DNA of 64,000 nt from Acerihabitans sp035013185 (GTDB lineage: Bacteria; Pseudomonadota; Gammaproteobacteria; Enterobacterales; Enterobacteriaceae), in contig NZ_JAYGJO010000028.1 in NCBI RefSeq assembly GCF_035013185.1, forward strand, positions 1 through 64,000, in the 5' to 3' direction. The notes under the pieces are model-generated. The model was not told the DNA's origin. It ran no database searches and worked only from the letters and a program-made list of their open reading frames with translations. A program made the translations under genes and the position numbers. Shown one piece after another: positions 1 through 8,067 of this stretch (within the stretch, counting starts at the first letter, position 1; each line of letters begins with the position of its first letter).

Positions 1-1
1 T

Positions 2-175
2 CGGGGCATAGGATTTGAGCCTAATTACCGCGTAACACCGTCAGTCCTGAAGACGTTATCCGGCGATCAATTAGTGATTTGCAAAGGAATAACCCAGCAC
101 CCTAATGGATATAAATATTACGGTGATACACCTGACTTTATTAAGGGGAAAGTGTATCCGTATGGTAATTGGTAG
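2..175 (+). CDS. 3' end of an unrecognised gene (partial)
   Basis: An open frame enters from the left edge and stops at TAG 173-175, giving the last 57 residues of a protein. The tail is hydrophilic and rich in Gly, Tyr and Lys, and ends in YPYGNW. I see no membrane segment and recognise no family. EttA, the usual neighbour upstream of slt in E. coli, does not match it. It could be an accessory or phage-derived gene. Whether it is translated is uncertain because the start lies outside the window. Confidence 0.4.
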   Translation, partial: RGIGFEPNYRVTPSVLKTLSGDQLVICKGITQHPNGYKYYGDTPDFIKGKVYPYGNW

Positions 176-302
176 TCCCTACCTACTCTGGGAGCCTGAG
201 TGATACAGTACAAATGGATCCATGAGGTCCTTATAATCTTGACAGTCTATAATATGGATGGCAACAAGCTATGGACATAACGCGTCTGGCCGGTTGGGCT
301 GG

Positions 303-464
303 ATGCTGCGGCGTAAGTGGCCCAAAAAGAGGGCGTTAGGTGGCCTGAAAGAGCAGGATATTCGAGAGATGGAGTGACGATTGAATATGATGCCCAGAAA
401 GGTTCTTGGCGGACGCACGCCGATAGAAAATGATACCGGGTGGGTGTTGCACTTGTTGCGTTAA
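303..464 (+). pseudogene. IS30-family transposase C-terminal remnant
   Basis: The frame reads DIREME, then a stop (TGA), then RLNMMPRKVLGGRTPIE. The part after the stop closely resembles the C-terminal signature of IS30-family DDE transposases (RLNxRPRKxLGxxTPxE). The TGA at 387-389 sits where family members often carry a residue such as Trp or Asp, so this is a nonsense-mutated fragment. No terminal inverted repeats and no upstream DDE domain are visible. The flanks 176-302 and 465-608 hold no convincing gene and no well-spaced promoter; two TATAAT-like words at 232-253 lack correctly placed -35 boxes. Confidence 0.55.
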
Positions 465-608
465 TCCAGTGCCCGTTGCGTTAGGATATGTTTGCCGGAT
501 GCCCCCCCGCATGATGGACGCAGAGGGATATGATACCATGGCTTGCGAGCTGCCCTCAGATTTGGACGGGGCGGACAATCACGTTATTAGGTTGAAGATA
601 GGGGCGAT

Positions 609-2537
609 ATGGTTAAGGTGTACAGATGGCGAAACGCAAGCGCGGTAATCTGCTTACTCGCCGTGAGTGGCCTCGTGCATGCGGATTCAATTGATGCGCA
701 GCGTCAGCGTTATCAGCAAATCAAGCAGGCCTGGGACAACAACCGCATGGATGTGGTGGCGCAGTTGATGCCGACGCTACGCGACTACCCACTTTATCCT
801 TATTTGGAATATCGTCAGTTGTCGCAGGATCTTTCGCTGGTCGATATGGCGCAGGTTAACGCCTTTATCAACGCGAATCCAACGCTGCCACCGGCACGTT
901 CACTTGCCTCGCGGTTCGTTAACGAATTGGCCCGGCGCCAAGACTGGCAAAGTCTGCTGGTTTTCAGTCCTCAGCCGCCAAAACCGGTCTCTGCGCGCTG
1001 TAACTTCTATTATGCTAAATGGGCTACCGGTCAGCAGCAGGTCGCCTGGGATGGGGCGCAGAAGATTTGGCTCAATGGTCACTCGCTGCCCGAGAGCTGC
1101 AATAAATTATTTGGTGTTTGGGAACAGGCAGGTCAGCGCGGGCCGCTGGCAATCCTTCAGCGTATGCTGCTGGCGATGAAAGAAGGTAATACCGGCCTGG
1201 TTAATTATCTGTCCAAACAATTGCCCACTGAATATCAGACCATGGGCAACGCGCTGGCGGCATTGCAGGACAATCCCGCTACCCTTGACGCGTTCGCCCG
1301 CAGCGTCGGCCCCACCGACCTCACCCGCCAAGCTGCGATTAGCGCCTTTGCACGCCTGGCGCGGGATAATGTAGAAAATGCCCGCGCCCTGCTACCCACC
1401 GTGGTCAGGCTCCAGCACATGAGCGACAGCGAACGTCTGGAGTTACAAGAGAGCATAGCCTGGCGGCTGATGGGCACCGATGCCACTCCTGAGCAGGCGA
1501 CCTGGCGCGATAATGTCATCTTAAACGGCCATTCGACGTCATTGATCGAACGGCGCATTCGAATGGCATTGGGGCAAGGTGATCGCCAGGGCCTTGCCGC
1601 CTGGCTGGATCGACTGCCGGAAGAGGCGAAACAAAAAGATGAGTGGCGCTATTGGCGTGCCGTGCTGCTCATTGATAAAGGCAGGAAAAACGAAGGCGAG
1701 GCGATATTGCGCGATCTGATGCAAGGCCGTGGATTTTATCCCATGGTGGCGGCGCAGAAGCTCAATGTAAATTATGTGCTCAACGTAGTGAAGTCGGCGC
1801 AGCCGACGTCGGATCTCACCCTTCGTCCGGAAATAGCCAGGGTGCGGGAACTGATGTATTGGAACTTCGATAACCAGGCGCGCAACGAATGGAACGGTTT
1901 GGTGGCGAGTCTCAGTCGGCCACAGCAGGAAGCGTTGGCCCGTTACGCGTTTGAGCAAAAGTGGGCTGATTTGAGTGTGCAGACAACCATTGTCGCCAAG
2001 TTATGGGATCATCTCGAAGAGCGGTTCCCACTCGCCTGGCCTGATGTGTTTCGCCAGGAAACGGCGGATAAAGGCATCAGCCAAAGTTACGCCATGGCGA
2101 TCGCCCGTCAGGAGAGCGCCTGGAATCCCCAAGCACAGTCTCCGGTAGGCGCGGCGGGGTTGATGCAATTGATGCCCCTTACCGCCAAACACACTGCCGA
2201 GATGTTTAATATTGCCAGCTATACCAATCCCAGTCAGCTATTGGACCCGCAAACCAATATTGCGTTGGGGACCTCGTATCTGGAATACGTCTACCAGATG
2301 TTTGGCCGCAACCGTATTCTCTCAAGTATTGCCTATAATGCTGGGCCAGGGCGGGTGACTACGTGGCTTGCCAATAGCGCCGGGCGCGTAGATCCGGTCG
2401 CTTTTATTGAAAGCATTCCTTTTTCCGAAACCCGGGGTTATGTGAAAAATGTGTTGGCTTACGACGTATTTTATCGCTATTTCCTGCGGCAACCGGCGAA
2501 ACTTCTAACGGATGCGGAGTGGCAGCGGAGCTACTGA
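609..2537 (+). CDS. slt: Soluble lytic murein transglycosylase Slt70
   Basis: This periplasmic exo-lytic transglycosylase cleaves the MurNAc-GlcNAc bond of peptidoglycan, forming 1,6-anhydro-muropeptides for recycling. The 642 residues match the usual ~645. An N-terminal signal peptide (about 1-26, ending near VHA) precedes the long alpha-helical U/L superhelix. The C-terminal lysozyme-like domain carries the catalytic Glu in ARQESAWNP (around residue 500), then GAAGLMQLMP and the AYNAGPGRV motif. It lies upstream of trpR as in other enterics, but the divergent ettA gene normally found on its left is not present here. It looks intact. Confidence 0.96.
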   Translation: MVKVYRWRNASAVICLLAVSGLVHADSIDAQRQRYQQIKQAWDNNRMDVVAQLMPTLRDYPLYPYLEYRQLSQDLSLVDMAQVNAFINANPTLPPARSLASRFVNELARRQDWQSLLVFSPQPPKPVSARCNFYYAKWATGQQQVAWDGAQKIWLNGHSLPESCNKLFGVWEQAGQRGPLAILQRMLLAMKEGNTGLVNYLSKQLPTEYQTMGNALAALQDNPATLDAFARSVGPTDLTRQAAISAFARLARDNVENARALLPTVVRLQHMSDSERLELQESIAWRLMGTDATPEQATWRDNVILNGHSTSLIERRIRMALGQGDRQGLAAWLDRLPEEAKQKDEWRYWRAVLLIDKGRKNEGEAILRDLMQGRGFYPMVAAQKLNVNYVLNVVKSAQPTSDLTLRPEIARVRELMYWNFDNQARNEWNGLVASLSRPQQEALARYAFEQKWADLSVQTTIVAKLWDHLEERFPLAWPDVFRQETADKGISQSYAMAIARQESAWNPQAQSPVGAAGLMQLMPLTAKHTAEMFNIASYTNPSQLLDPQTNIALGTSYLEYVYQMFGRNRILSSIAYNAGPGRVTTWLANSAGRVDPVAFIESIPFSETRGYVKNVLAYDVFYRYFLRQPAKLLTDAEWQRSY

Positions 2538-2561
2538 ATCCACGCGAAATAGGGTAGACTC

Positions 2562-2581
2562 GTTGTACTAGTCAATAGGTA
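2562..2581 (+). promoter_or_regulatory. Candidate TrpR operator upstream of trpR
   Basis: GTACTAGT (2565-2572) is a perfect half of the trp operator palindrome (GTACTAGTTAACTAGTAC). The second half, CAATAGGTATG, is degenerate. trpR is autoregulated in E. coli, so an operator here is expected. An intergenic repeat beginning at about 2590 separates it from the gene. Confidence 0.55.
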
Positions 2582-2589
2582 TGGCGGTC

Positions 2590-2653
2590 TATACCCGTCA
2601 TACTTCACGTTGCAGCCGCGTTGGCCTTCCTGCGACGTGAATTATTTAAGGTC
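2590..2653 (+). repeat. Short palindromic intergenic repeat in the trpR leader
   Basis: The element starts ATACCCGTCATACTTCACG and ends CGACGTGAATTATTTAAGG. Its left arm (ACTTCACGTTGCAG) is roughly the reverse complement of its right arm (CTGCGACGTGAATT). I recognise it as the short form of an intergenic repeat common in Serratia, Yersinia and Pectobacterium-type enterics. The AAGG at 2648-2651 lies 6 nt before the trpR ATG, so the repeat end seems to provide the ribosome-binding site. Confidence 0.65.
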
Positions 2654-2657
2654 TATT

Positions 2658-2978
2658 ATGAATGACGGTTCAATTCCCGCTACCGATCGGTCCGAACAGG
2701 ATTGGCAACATTTTGCCGCGTTATTAGGGCAGGCGTTTACCGATGGCCTGCACGTACCGTTACTGCAGTTGATGCTGACGTCGGATGAACGAGACGCCAT
2801 CGGCACCCGCATTCGTATTATCCGGGCGTTGCTCGATGGTGAGGTGAGTCAGCGTGAATTGAAAACGACGCTGGGCACCGGCATCGCGACCATTACCCGC
2901 GGTTCCAATAGCCTCAAAGCCGCTCCTGTGGAACTTAAATTGTGGTTGGAACAGCATTTAAAGCAGTTGCCGGATTAA
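2658..2978 (+). CDS. trpR: Trp operon repressor TrpR
   Basis: This tryptophan-activated dimeric repressor controls trp, aroH and trpR itself. From ATG 2658 it is 106 residues, against about 108 in the family. The helix-turn-helix region is clear: QRELKTTLGTGIATITRGSN followed by the conserved SLKAAPVELK. An upstream in-frame ATG at 2610 lies inside the repeat and is unlikely to be used; AAGG at 2648-2651 supports 2658. Its stop codon overlaps the stop codon of convergent yjjX by two bases. It appears functional. Confidence 0.93.
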   Translation: MNDGSIPATDRSEQDWQHFAALLGQAFTDGLHVPLLQLMLTSDERDAIGTRIRIIRALLDGEVSQRELKTTLGTGIATITRGSNSLKAAPVELKLWLEQHLKQLPD

Positions 2979-3511
2979 TTTCCTTGCGGACGGTTGGTCT
3001 GGTAGATGCTGTTATTGAATGGCACCAGCGCCAATAACAGCGCCTGGTGATAGACGCTGCTGCGGGTGAGTTTGCCAGCGGTAAACACGCCAATGGCACC
3101 ACCTTGACGTTTAATATCGTTAATTCCGGTTAATTTCGCCATTTCTTGCCCTAATTCCCTGCCTGCAGTGATTCCTTGCAATATACTTTCTGGTAATATT
3201 AAGCTCGCAGAGCGTGATTCACCGCGCAAATGAGTATTTTCGATAACCATCCAGGCAAAGGTCATATTATCTTCTATACCGGCTTCCACCCCGACCCAGA
3301 AATCTGCCTCCGGACTCACTTGGCGCGCCGCCATGACCCGGTTGCGTGCTCCGCTGCGCGTTTGAACGTCACCCATAGGCTGAGAGGGAACACCGCTGTC
3401 GACATCTATACCCACGACGCGGCAACTGTCCGGTCCGTAAGTATCATTAAACGCCCGGCTGATAGCATCAATTTTAGCTGGGTTGGTAGTAGCAGCAACA
3501 ACGTCATACAT
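2975..3511 (-). CDS. yjjX: Inosine/xanthosine triphosphatase YjjX
   Basis: This house-cleaning NTPase hydrolyses non-canonical ITP and XTP, limiting their incorporation into nucleic acids. The 178 residues fit the family (about 170-180). The N-terminal TTNPAKI phosphate-binding loop, the DFWVGVEAGIE segment and the C-terminal GAIGVFTAGKLTRSSVYHQA signature are present. It is convergent with trpR and divergent from gpmB, with only 49 nt between the start codons, so both promoters must be compressed into that gap. Confidence 0.93.
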   Translation of the reverse strand: MYDVVAATTNPAKIDAISRAFNDTYGPDSCRVVGIDVDSGVPSQPMGDVQTRSGARNRVMAARQVSPEADFWVGVEAGIEDNMTFAWMVIENTHLRGESRSASLILPESILQGITAGRELGQEMAKLTGINDIKRQGGAIGVFTAGKLTRSSVYHQALLLALVPFNNSIYQTNRPQGN

Positions 3512-3560
3512 AGTGTTTTATCACTCCAGTCATTTTCACGCAGTATAACGGAAAACAACC

Positions 3561-4208
3561 ATGTTACAGGTCTATCTTGTTCGCCATGGCGAAACAGAAT
3601 GGAATGCCTTGCGTCGAATTCAAGGGCAATCCGATAGCGCATTAACCGCCAAAGGTCAACGCCAGGCACAACAAGTCGCAGAACGCGTAAAGCAATTAGG
3701 TATTACCCATATTATCAGTAGCGACCTTGGTCGTACACGCCATACGGCCGACATTATCGCCCGAGTATGCCGTTGCGAGGTGATAACCGATCCTCGCCTG
3801 CGCGAACTGGATATGGGGATCCTCGAAATGCGTGATATTGATACCCTGACCGAGGAAGAGGAAAGCTGGCGCAAGCAGCTGGTGGACGGAACACCGGGTG
3901 GTCGCATCCCGCAGGGTGAGTCCATGACCGAACTGTCCTTGCGCATGCAGGAGGCGCTGGATCGCTGCCGCGCGTTACCCGCTGGCAGTATCCCGCTATT
4001 GGTTAGCCATGGTATGGCCTTGGGATGCCTGATCAGTTCCGTGCTGGGACTCCCACCCTATGCCGAGCGCCGTTTACGGTTACGCAACTGTTCTCTATCA
4101 CGCATGGATTACCAGCAGAGCCCGTGGCTGGCTTCGGGCTGGGTGGTGGAAACTGCGGGCGAAACCTCGCATTTGGATATGCCCGCATTAGATGAAATTC
4201 AGCGTTAG
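3561..4208 (+). CDS. gpmB: Phosphoglycerate mutase-like phosphatase GpmB/YtjC
   Basis: This is a histidine-phosphatase superfamily member of 215 residues, the same length as the E. coli protein. The catalytic RHGETEWN motif is at residues 8-15 and the second histidine is in LLVSHGMALG (about residue 150). Despite the name, this group is better viewed as a phosphatase of uncertain substrate than as a glycolytic mutase. The 3' end overlaps the convergent rob gene by 4 nt. Confidence 0.92.
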   Translation: MLQVYLVRHGETEWNALRRIQGQSDSALTAKGQRQAQQVAERVKQLGITHIISSDLGRTRHTADIIARVCRCEVITDPRLRELDMGILEMRDIDTLTEEEESWRKQLVDGTPGGRIPQGESMTELSLRMQEALDRCRALPAGSIPLLVSHGMALGCLISSVLGLPPYAERRLRLRNCSLSRMDYQQSPWLASGWVVETAGETSHLDMPALDEIQR

Positions 4209-5077
4209 CGGCGCACCGGAATTAAGTACTCACAACGAATAATGGAGTGAGGTGACGGCGGGTCAAGCCTTTGTTTATCTGGATAAAACTGCTCAATATC
4301 ATGCCCCTGACGGCGGGTCAGTTTCAACATTGGCAGACAGGTGCCGTACAAGGACAGAATAAAGTTTTGCAACCCGTCGGATGGACCCTGGTAAACAAAC
4401 TGGGCGTATTCTCCGCCAGCAAGATCAATAGGTTGTCCGTTCGGTATATTCTCCGGTGCATCTTGGGGATCGATTGCTGTGGTGTAAAGAATCTCCTGCT
4501 CATCATCTTTCTCCTGACTCGGCCGGCTATCATTCAAGCCGTAGAGAACCAGCGGAATGCATTTTACCTCGCCCAGATACTGGTGCCAGAACTGTATGCG
4601 CATTTCGCTGCGAAAGCTGCTGATTTGTTCCAAGGTGCAAGAGTAGCTCTGGGTCAACCCAACCAGGTGCCGCAGTGGTAAGGTGACGAATTCCGGTTGC
4701 GGGACGCTCCATTTTTCCAATCTTATCGGTGGGCGAACCCCGGAGGAATCCCACTCTTGCGAACGGCGATACAATGCTGGTGTCTGGGAAAATTGTTTTT
4801 TGAACGCCCGGGTAAAAGTTTGTTGCGAATCGAAACGATATTGCAAGGCAATATCCAGAATGGGTCGGCTGGTTAAACGTAACGCCACGGCCGCTTTGGA
4901 TAATCTGCGGGCCCTGATATACGCACCGATGGCATGGCCTGTCACCTCTTTGAACATTCGCTGCAAATGCCACTTGGAGTAGCCCGCTTTTGCTGCAACG
5001 TTGTCAAGAGACAAGGGCTGGTCCAAATGTCCTTCCACCCAGCTTAACAGATCACGAATTATACCGGCTTGATCCAT
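4205..5077 (-). CDS. rob: AraC/XylS-family regulator Rob
   Basis: Rob activates the mar/sox/rob regulon (antibiotic, solvent and superoxide resistance) and also binds oriC. At 290 residues it matches E. coli (289). The N-terminal half carries the two AraC-type helix-turn-helix motifs (AAKAGYSKWHLQRMFK and ALQYRFDSQQTFTRAFKKQF). The C-terminal half is the GyrI-like effector-binding domain typical of Rob and absent from MarA and SoxS. It ends in YLIPVRR, close to the E. coli terminus, and is divergent from creA. Confidence 0.95.
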   Translation of the reverse strand: MDQAGIIRDLLSWVEGHLDQPLSLDNVAAKAGYSKWHLQRMFKEVTGHAIGAYIRARRLSKAAVALRLTSRPILDIALQYRFDSQQTFTRAFKKQFSQTPALYRRSQEWDSSGVRPPIRLEKWSVPQPEFVTLPLRHLVGLTQSYSCTLEQISSFRSEMRIQFWHQYLGEVKCIPLVLYGLNDSRPSQEKDDEQEILYTTAIDPQDAPENIPNGQPIDLAGGEYAQFVYQGPSDGLQNFILSLYGTCLPMLKLTRRQGHDIEQFYPDKQRLDPPSPHSIIRCEYLIPVRR

Positions 5078-5282
5078 AGATCATCCTCAGAGAGCGTTTG
5101 GAGCACATTAAAAAAAGTTGACGCATGATAGCAATTTTTTGCAGTCAGACCGACAAAGATTTATTAGCTAATTAATACCTGACATGATAGCAGTAATCCA
5201 TCATCGGTAATGCCTCCATCATGATGTCCCATGGGGGTATTGCCAGCGGCAAGTTGCCATTCCTAAGAAGACGCCCACATTC

Positions 5283-5768
5283 ATGAAAAAGATAATATGT
5301 TCTGCCCTATTTTTAAGCCTACTGGCCGCCGGTGCTACCGTGCACGCTGAGGAGGTTGGCTCGGTGGATACGGTATTCAAGCTGTTTGGACCCGACCATA
5401 AAATTGTGGTAGAAGCCTTTGACGATCCGGATGTTCAAAATGTCACCTGCTACCTCAGTCGGGCTAAAACCGGAGGCATCAAAGGTGCCCTTGGTTTGGC
5501 CGAGGATACCGCCGATGCGGCTATTTCCTGCCATCAGGTAGGGCCCATTACGTTAACTGACAAGATTAAAAACGCTAAGCAACGTGGCACCGTGGTATTC
5601 GAGAAACGGACTTCTTTGGTTTTCAAACGGTTACAGGTGGTGCGTTTTTATGATGAAAAACGCAACGCGCTGGTTTATCTATCGTATTCTGACCGGGTGG
5701 TGGAAGGGTCGCCGAAAAACGCCCTGAGCGCGGTGCCGATTATGCCCTGGACCGCCGAGCGTCAGTAA
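5283..5768 (+). CDS. creA: CreA family periplasmic protein
   Basis: CreA is a conserved small exported protein of unknown biochemical role. The 161 residues start with a clear signal peptide (MKKIICSALFLSLLAAGATVHA). The body contains the conserved PDHKIVVEAFDDPDVQNVTCYLSRAKTG-type segment and two Cys residues likely to form a disulfide. In E. coli it precedes creBCD; here arcA follows immediately on the other strand and creBCD is absent from this location. Confidence 0.9.
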   Translation: MKKIICSALFLSLLAAGATVHAEEVGSVDTVFKLFGPDHKIVVEAFDDPDVQNVTCYLSRAKTGGIKGALGLAEDTADAAISCHQVGPITLTDKIKNAKQRGTVVFEKRTSLVFKRLQVVRFYDEKRNALVYLSYSDRVVEGSPKNALSAVPIMPWTAERQ

Positions 5769-5786
5769 GAGCGGGGGGTAACACAA

Positions 5787-5811
5787 CCCGAGCGCCCTTA
5801 TGGGCGTCGGG
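5787..5811. terminator. Bidirectional hairpin between creA and arcA
   Basis: The stem CCCGAGCGCCC / GGGCGTCGGG with a TTAT loop (one bulged G) lies between the convergent creA and arcA stop codons. Its position suits termination of both genes, although the T-tracts are short. Confidence 0.6.
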
Positions 5812-5821
5812 CCATAGGGTT

Positions 5822-6538
5822 TTACTCTTCCAGATCACCGCAGAAACGATAGCCTTCACCATGAATGGTCGCGATAATTTCCGGGGTATCGGGAGTCGCC
5901 TCAAAATGCTTACGAATCCGACGGATAGTCACATCAACGGTACGGTCATGCGCTTTGAGCTCACGGCCGGTCATTTTTTTCAGCAGCTCTGCTCGTGACT
6001 GTATTTTGCCGGGGTTTTCACAAAAATGCAACATCGCGCGGAACTCGCTGCGCGGCAGCTTATAGTGATCACCCGCCGGGCTCAGTAGGGAACGGCTGTT
6101 GATATCCAACTCCCATCCGTTGAATTTATAGCTTTCAACCAGCTTACGCTCTTCACCACCACTGCCCAGATTCATGGTGCGGGACAGCAGATTGCGCGCA
6201 CGAATGGTTAATTCGCGCGGGTTAAAGGGTTTGGTAATGTAGTCGTCGGCACCGATTTCAAGACCGAGAATTTTATCCACTTCATTATCGCGGCCAGTCA
6301 AAAACATCAGCGCCACGCTTGCGTGCTCGCGTAATTCCCGAGCCAGCAACAATCCATTTTTACCTGGCAGGTTAATGTCCATAATCACCAGGTTGATATC
6401 GTTTTCCGATAAGATTTGGTGCATCTCAGCACCATCAATGGCTTCATGAACCATGTAACCCTCAGCTTCAAAAATGCTCTTGAGGGTATTGCGGGTAACT
6501 GACTCGTCTTCAACAATAAGAATGTGCGGGGTCTGCAT
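5822..6538 (-). CDS. arcA: Aerobic respiration control response regulator ArcA
   Basis: ArcA is phosphorylated by ArcB under low oxygen and represses aerobic metabolism genes. The 238 residues match E. coli. The receiver domain has the acidic pocket (VEDE), the phospho-acceptor Asp in VIMDINLPG (about residue 54), a Thr in FLTGR and the switch Lys in ITKPF. The C-terminal OmpR/PhoB winged helix includes RTVDVTIRRIRKHF. No arcB is expected nearby. It appears intact and may be FNR-regulated from the long upstream region. Confidence 0.97.
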   Translation of the reverse strand: MQTPHILIVEDESVTRNTLKSIFEAEGYMVHEAIDGAEMHQILSENDINLVIMDINLPGKNGLLLARELREHASVALMFLTGRDNEVDKILGLEIGADDYITKPFNPRELTIRARNLLSRTMNLGSGGEERKLVESYKFNGWELDINSRSLLSPAGDHYKLPRSEFRAMLHFCENPGKIQSRAELLKKMTGRELKAHDRTVDVTIRRIRKHFEATPDTPEIIATIHGEGYRFCGDLEE

Positions 6539-6809
6539 GTTTGCTACCTAAAATTACTGACAAAATTGAAAGGGAAAGTACCAAAGCCGCGGTTATCTGC
6601 AACGTCGCCCGGGGAAGGTATTTTTACCCCGAAGCCTATGAGGCTAAAGTACATAAATGTGCTCCAGGTGATGCATTACGGATAACGATGGCACCGCTGA
6701 CCGGATTCTGGGGCGCTTTTTCTCATGCTGAAATACCGTATAGCTTACCCTTATTAACAACACTATAACAGCGCGAACCGATTTTGCCACTCAAGAAAAT
6801 TTCATTTTG

Positions 6810-6823
6810 CTGACATATATCAA
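6810..6823 (-). promoter_or_regulatory. Possible FNR box upstream of arcA
   Basis: CTGACATATATCAA fits the FNR consensus TTGATnnnnATCAA, with one perfect half and two mismatches in the other. It lies about 275 nt upstream of arcA, in a 486-nt region (6539-7024) in which I see no gene. FNR activation of arcA is established in E. coli; the assignment here is by pattern only. Confidence 0.35.
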
Positions 6824-7024
6824 ATTAACCACCTTGGCAGTGCTTAATTATGGGAACTGCCTTAAATACCAGCATATTTTGCATATTTTGCTGGCAAATG
6901 CCATCGATTCAGCGACACATTTACACCAGTAAAAAATCGGTTCGAAAGGTGGTAATATCGTGACGGCGTTGGGCCATTGCAGGACTGCGCTTGATTTGCC
7001 ATCCCGTGTTAACCGAGAATTGTC

Positions 7025-7717
7025 ATGCAGCTACATATTGTCCTTGTTTCACCCGCTCGGCCAGAAAACGTCGGCGCCGCTGCCCGCGCCATGAAGACCA
7101 TGGGGTTCGGCTCGTTGCGCATTGTCGACAGTCTGGCGCACCAGGACCCGGCTGCGGTGCGCGTTGCCCATGGTGCCACCGATATCCTCGCCCGCGCCGT
7201 TTATTACCCCACCCTGGCTGACGCGCTAGATGATATGGACTTTACCGTGGCCACCACCGCGCGCCACCGCGCCAGGTTTCACTATTACTGTAGTGCCGAG
7301 CAACTACTACCACAGTTGCAAGAGAAACAGCAGTGGATTGATCAGGCGGCATTGGTGTTTGGCCGCGAGGATAGTGGCCTGACCAACGAGGAGATGGCAC
7401 TGGCGGATATGTTGACCGGTGTACCGATGCAGGCGGTATACCCTTCACTTAATTTGGGACAAGCCGTGATGGTGTATTGCTACCAATTAGCAGCATTAAA
7501 TCAGCTTGCTCATCGTGAACATGCGCCGGCCATGCCCGGCCAGCTGGATGCGTTACGGCAGCGTTTTGATCAATTATTTGATCGACTTAATGTCACTGGT
7601 GACCAAAAACTGACCGATTGGTTGCATCAACGGCTGGGATTAGCGACCGCGCGGGATACTGCAATGCTGCATACATTGTTGCACGACATTGAAAAAGCAC
7701 TCACCGTAAAAAAATAG
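7025..7717 (+). CDS. yjtD: SPOUT-class RNA methyltransferase, LasT/YjtD family
   Basis: This is a TrmH/SpoU-superfamily methyltransferase of 230 residues related to TrmJ. The N-terminal VLVSPARPENVGAAARAMKTMGF motif and the C-terminal knot signatures LVFGREDSGLTNEE and YPSLNLGQAVMVYCYQL are those of the SAM-binding trefoil knot. In E. coli the paralogue next to thrL is YjtD (LasT); the true TrmJ lies elsewhere. The RNA target of YjtD is not established. Its position between arcA and the thr operon is conserved. Confidence 0.88.
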   Translation: MQLHIVLVSPARPENVGAAARAMKTMGFGSLRIVDSLAHQDPAAVRVAHGATDILARAVYYPTLADALDDMDFTVATTARHRARFHYYCSAEQLLPQLQEKQQWIDQAALVFGREDSGLTNEEMALADMLTGVPMQAVYPSLNLGQAVMVYCYQLAALNQLAHREHAPAMPGQLDALRQRFDQLFDRLNVTGDQKLTDWLHQRLGLATARDTAMLHTLLHDIEKALTVKK

Positions 7718-7854
7718 CGACTAAATGTGTATTAATAGTGTTTATGACTGCATATTTGGCTATTGTGAGGGTTATGGCCAGGTTGTCATCGTTCACTGCC
7801 GGAAAATATAGTGCATTTTGAATTGTACAAAAAAGCATCTAAAACAAAATAATA

Positions 7855-7883
7855 TTGACTTTCTCTCTCAATTGCTTTACCAG
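7855..7883 (+). promoter_or_regulatory. thr operon promoter
   Basis: TTGACT (7855-7860) and TACCAG (7878-7883) are separated by 17 nt. The E. coli thr promoter has the same TTGACT and a similarly weak -10. The distance to thrL (about 30 nt) is right. Confidence 0.6.
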
Positions 7884-7918
7884 TAAGCTATTAGAAAATA
7901 ATATAGATTTTTCAAGAC

Positions 7919-7987
7919 ATGCGTTTTTTCAGCCTGAACACCATTATTATTACCTTCACCGATACTACCAGTAGCGGTGCGGGCTGA
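7919..7987 (+). CDS. thrL: thr operon leader peptide ThrL
   Basis: This is a 22-residue open frame ending in SSGAG, the same kind of end as E. coli ThrL (GNGAG). The control segment reads NTIIITFTDTT, with five Thr and three Ile codons, consistent with attenuation by threonyl- and isoleucyl-tRNA supply. It has fewer regulatory codons than E. coli (eight Thr, four Ile) and is interrupted by Phe and Asp. The codons for GAG lie in the GGTGCGGGC segment, which can pair with the first arm of the downstream terminator. Confidence 0.88.
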   Translation: MRFFSLNTIIITFTDTTSSGAG

Positions 7988-8010
7988 CGCATACAGATAA
8001 ACAAAAAAAA

Positions 8011-8040
8011 GCCCGCACCTAAACCGTGCGGGCTTTTTTT
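8011..8040 (+). terminator. thr attenuator terminator
   Basis: The stem GCCCGCAC (8011-8018) / GTGCGGGC (8026-8033) with a 7-nt loop is followed by nine T's running to 8042. A copy of GTGCGGGC within thrL (about 7977-7984) is the alternative partner of the first arm, giving the classical attenuator switch. Confidence 0.9.
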
Positions 8041-8067
8041 TAAGCTTAAAAACAGGAGATGAAAAAA

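Noticed and set aside
232..253. TATAAT and TTGACA words upstream of slt
   Set aside because: The spacing between the words is wrong (3 nt), so they do not form a sigma-70 promoter together.
430..648. Cys-rich 72-codon frame before slt
   Set aside because: It overlaps the IS30 remnant and the slt start in other frames; no domain is recognisable.
6541..6768. 75-codon frame upstream of arcA
   Set aside because: It overlaps the arcA promoter region, has no homology that I recognise, and lacks a ribosome-binding site.
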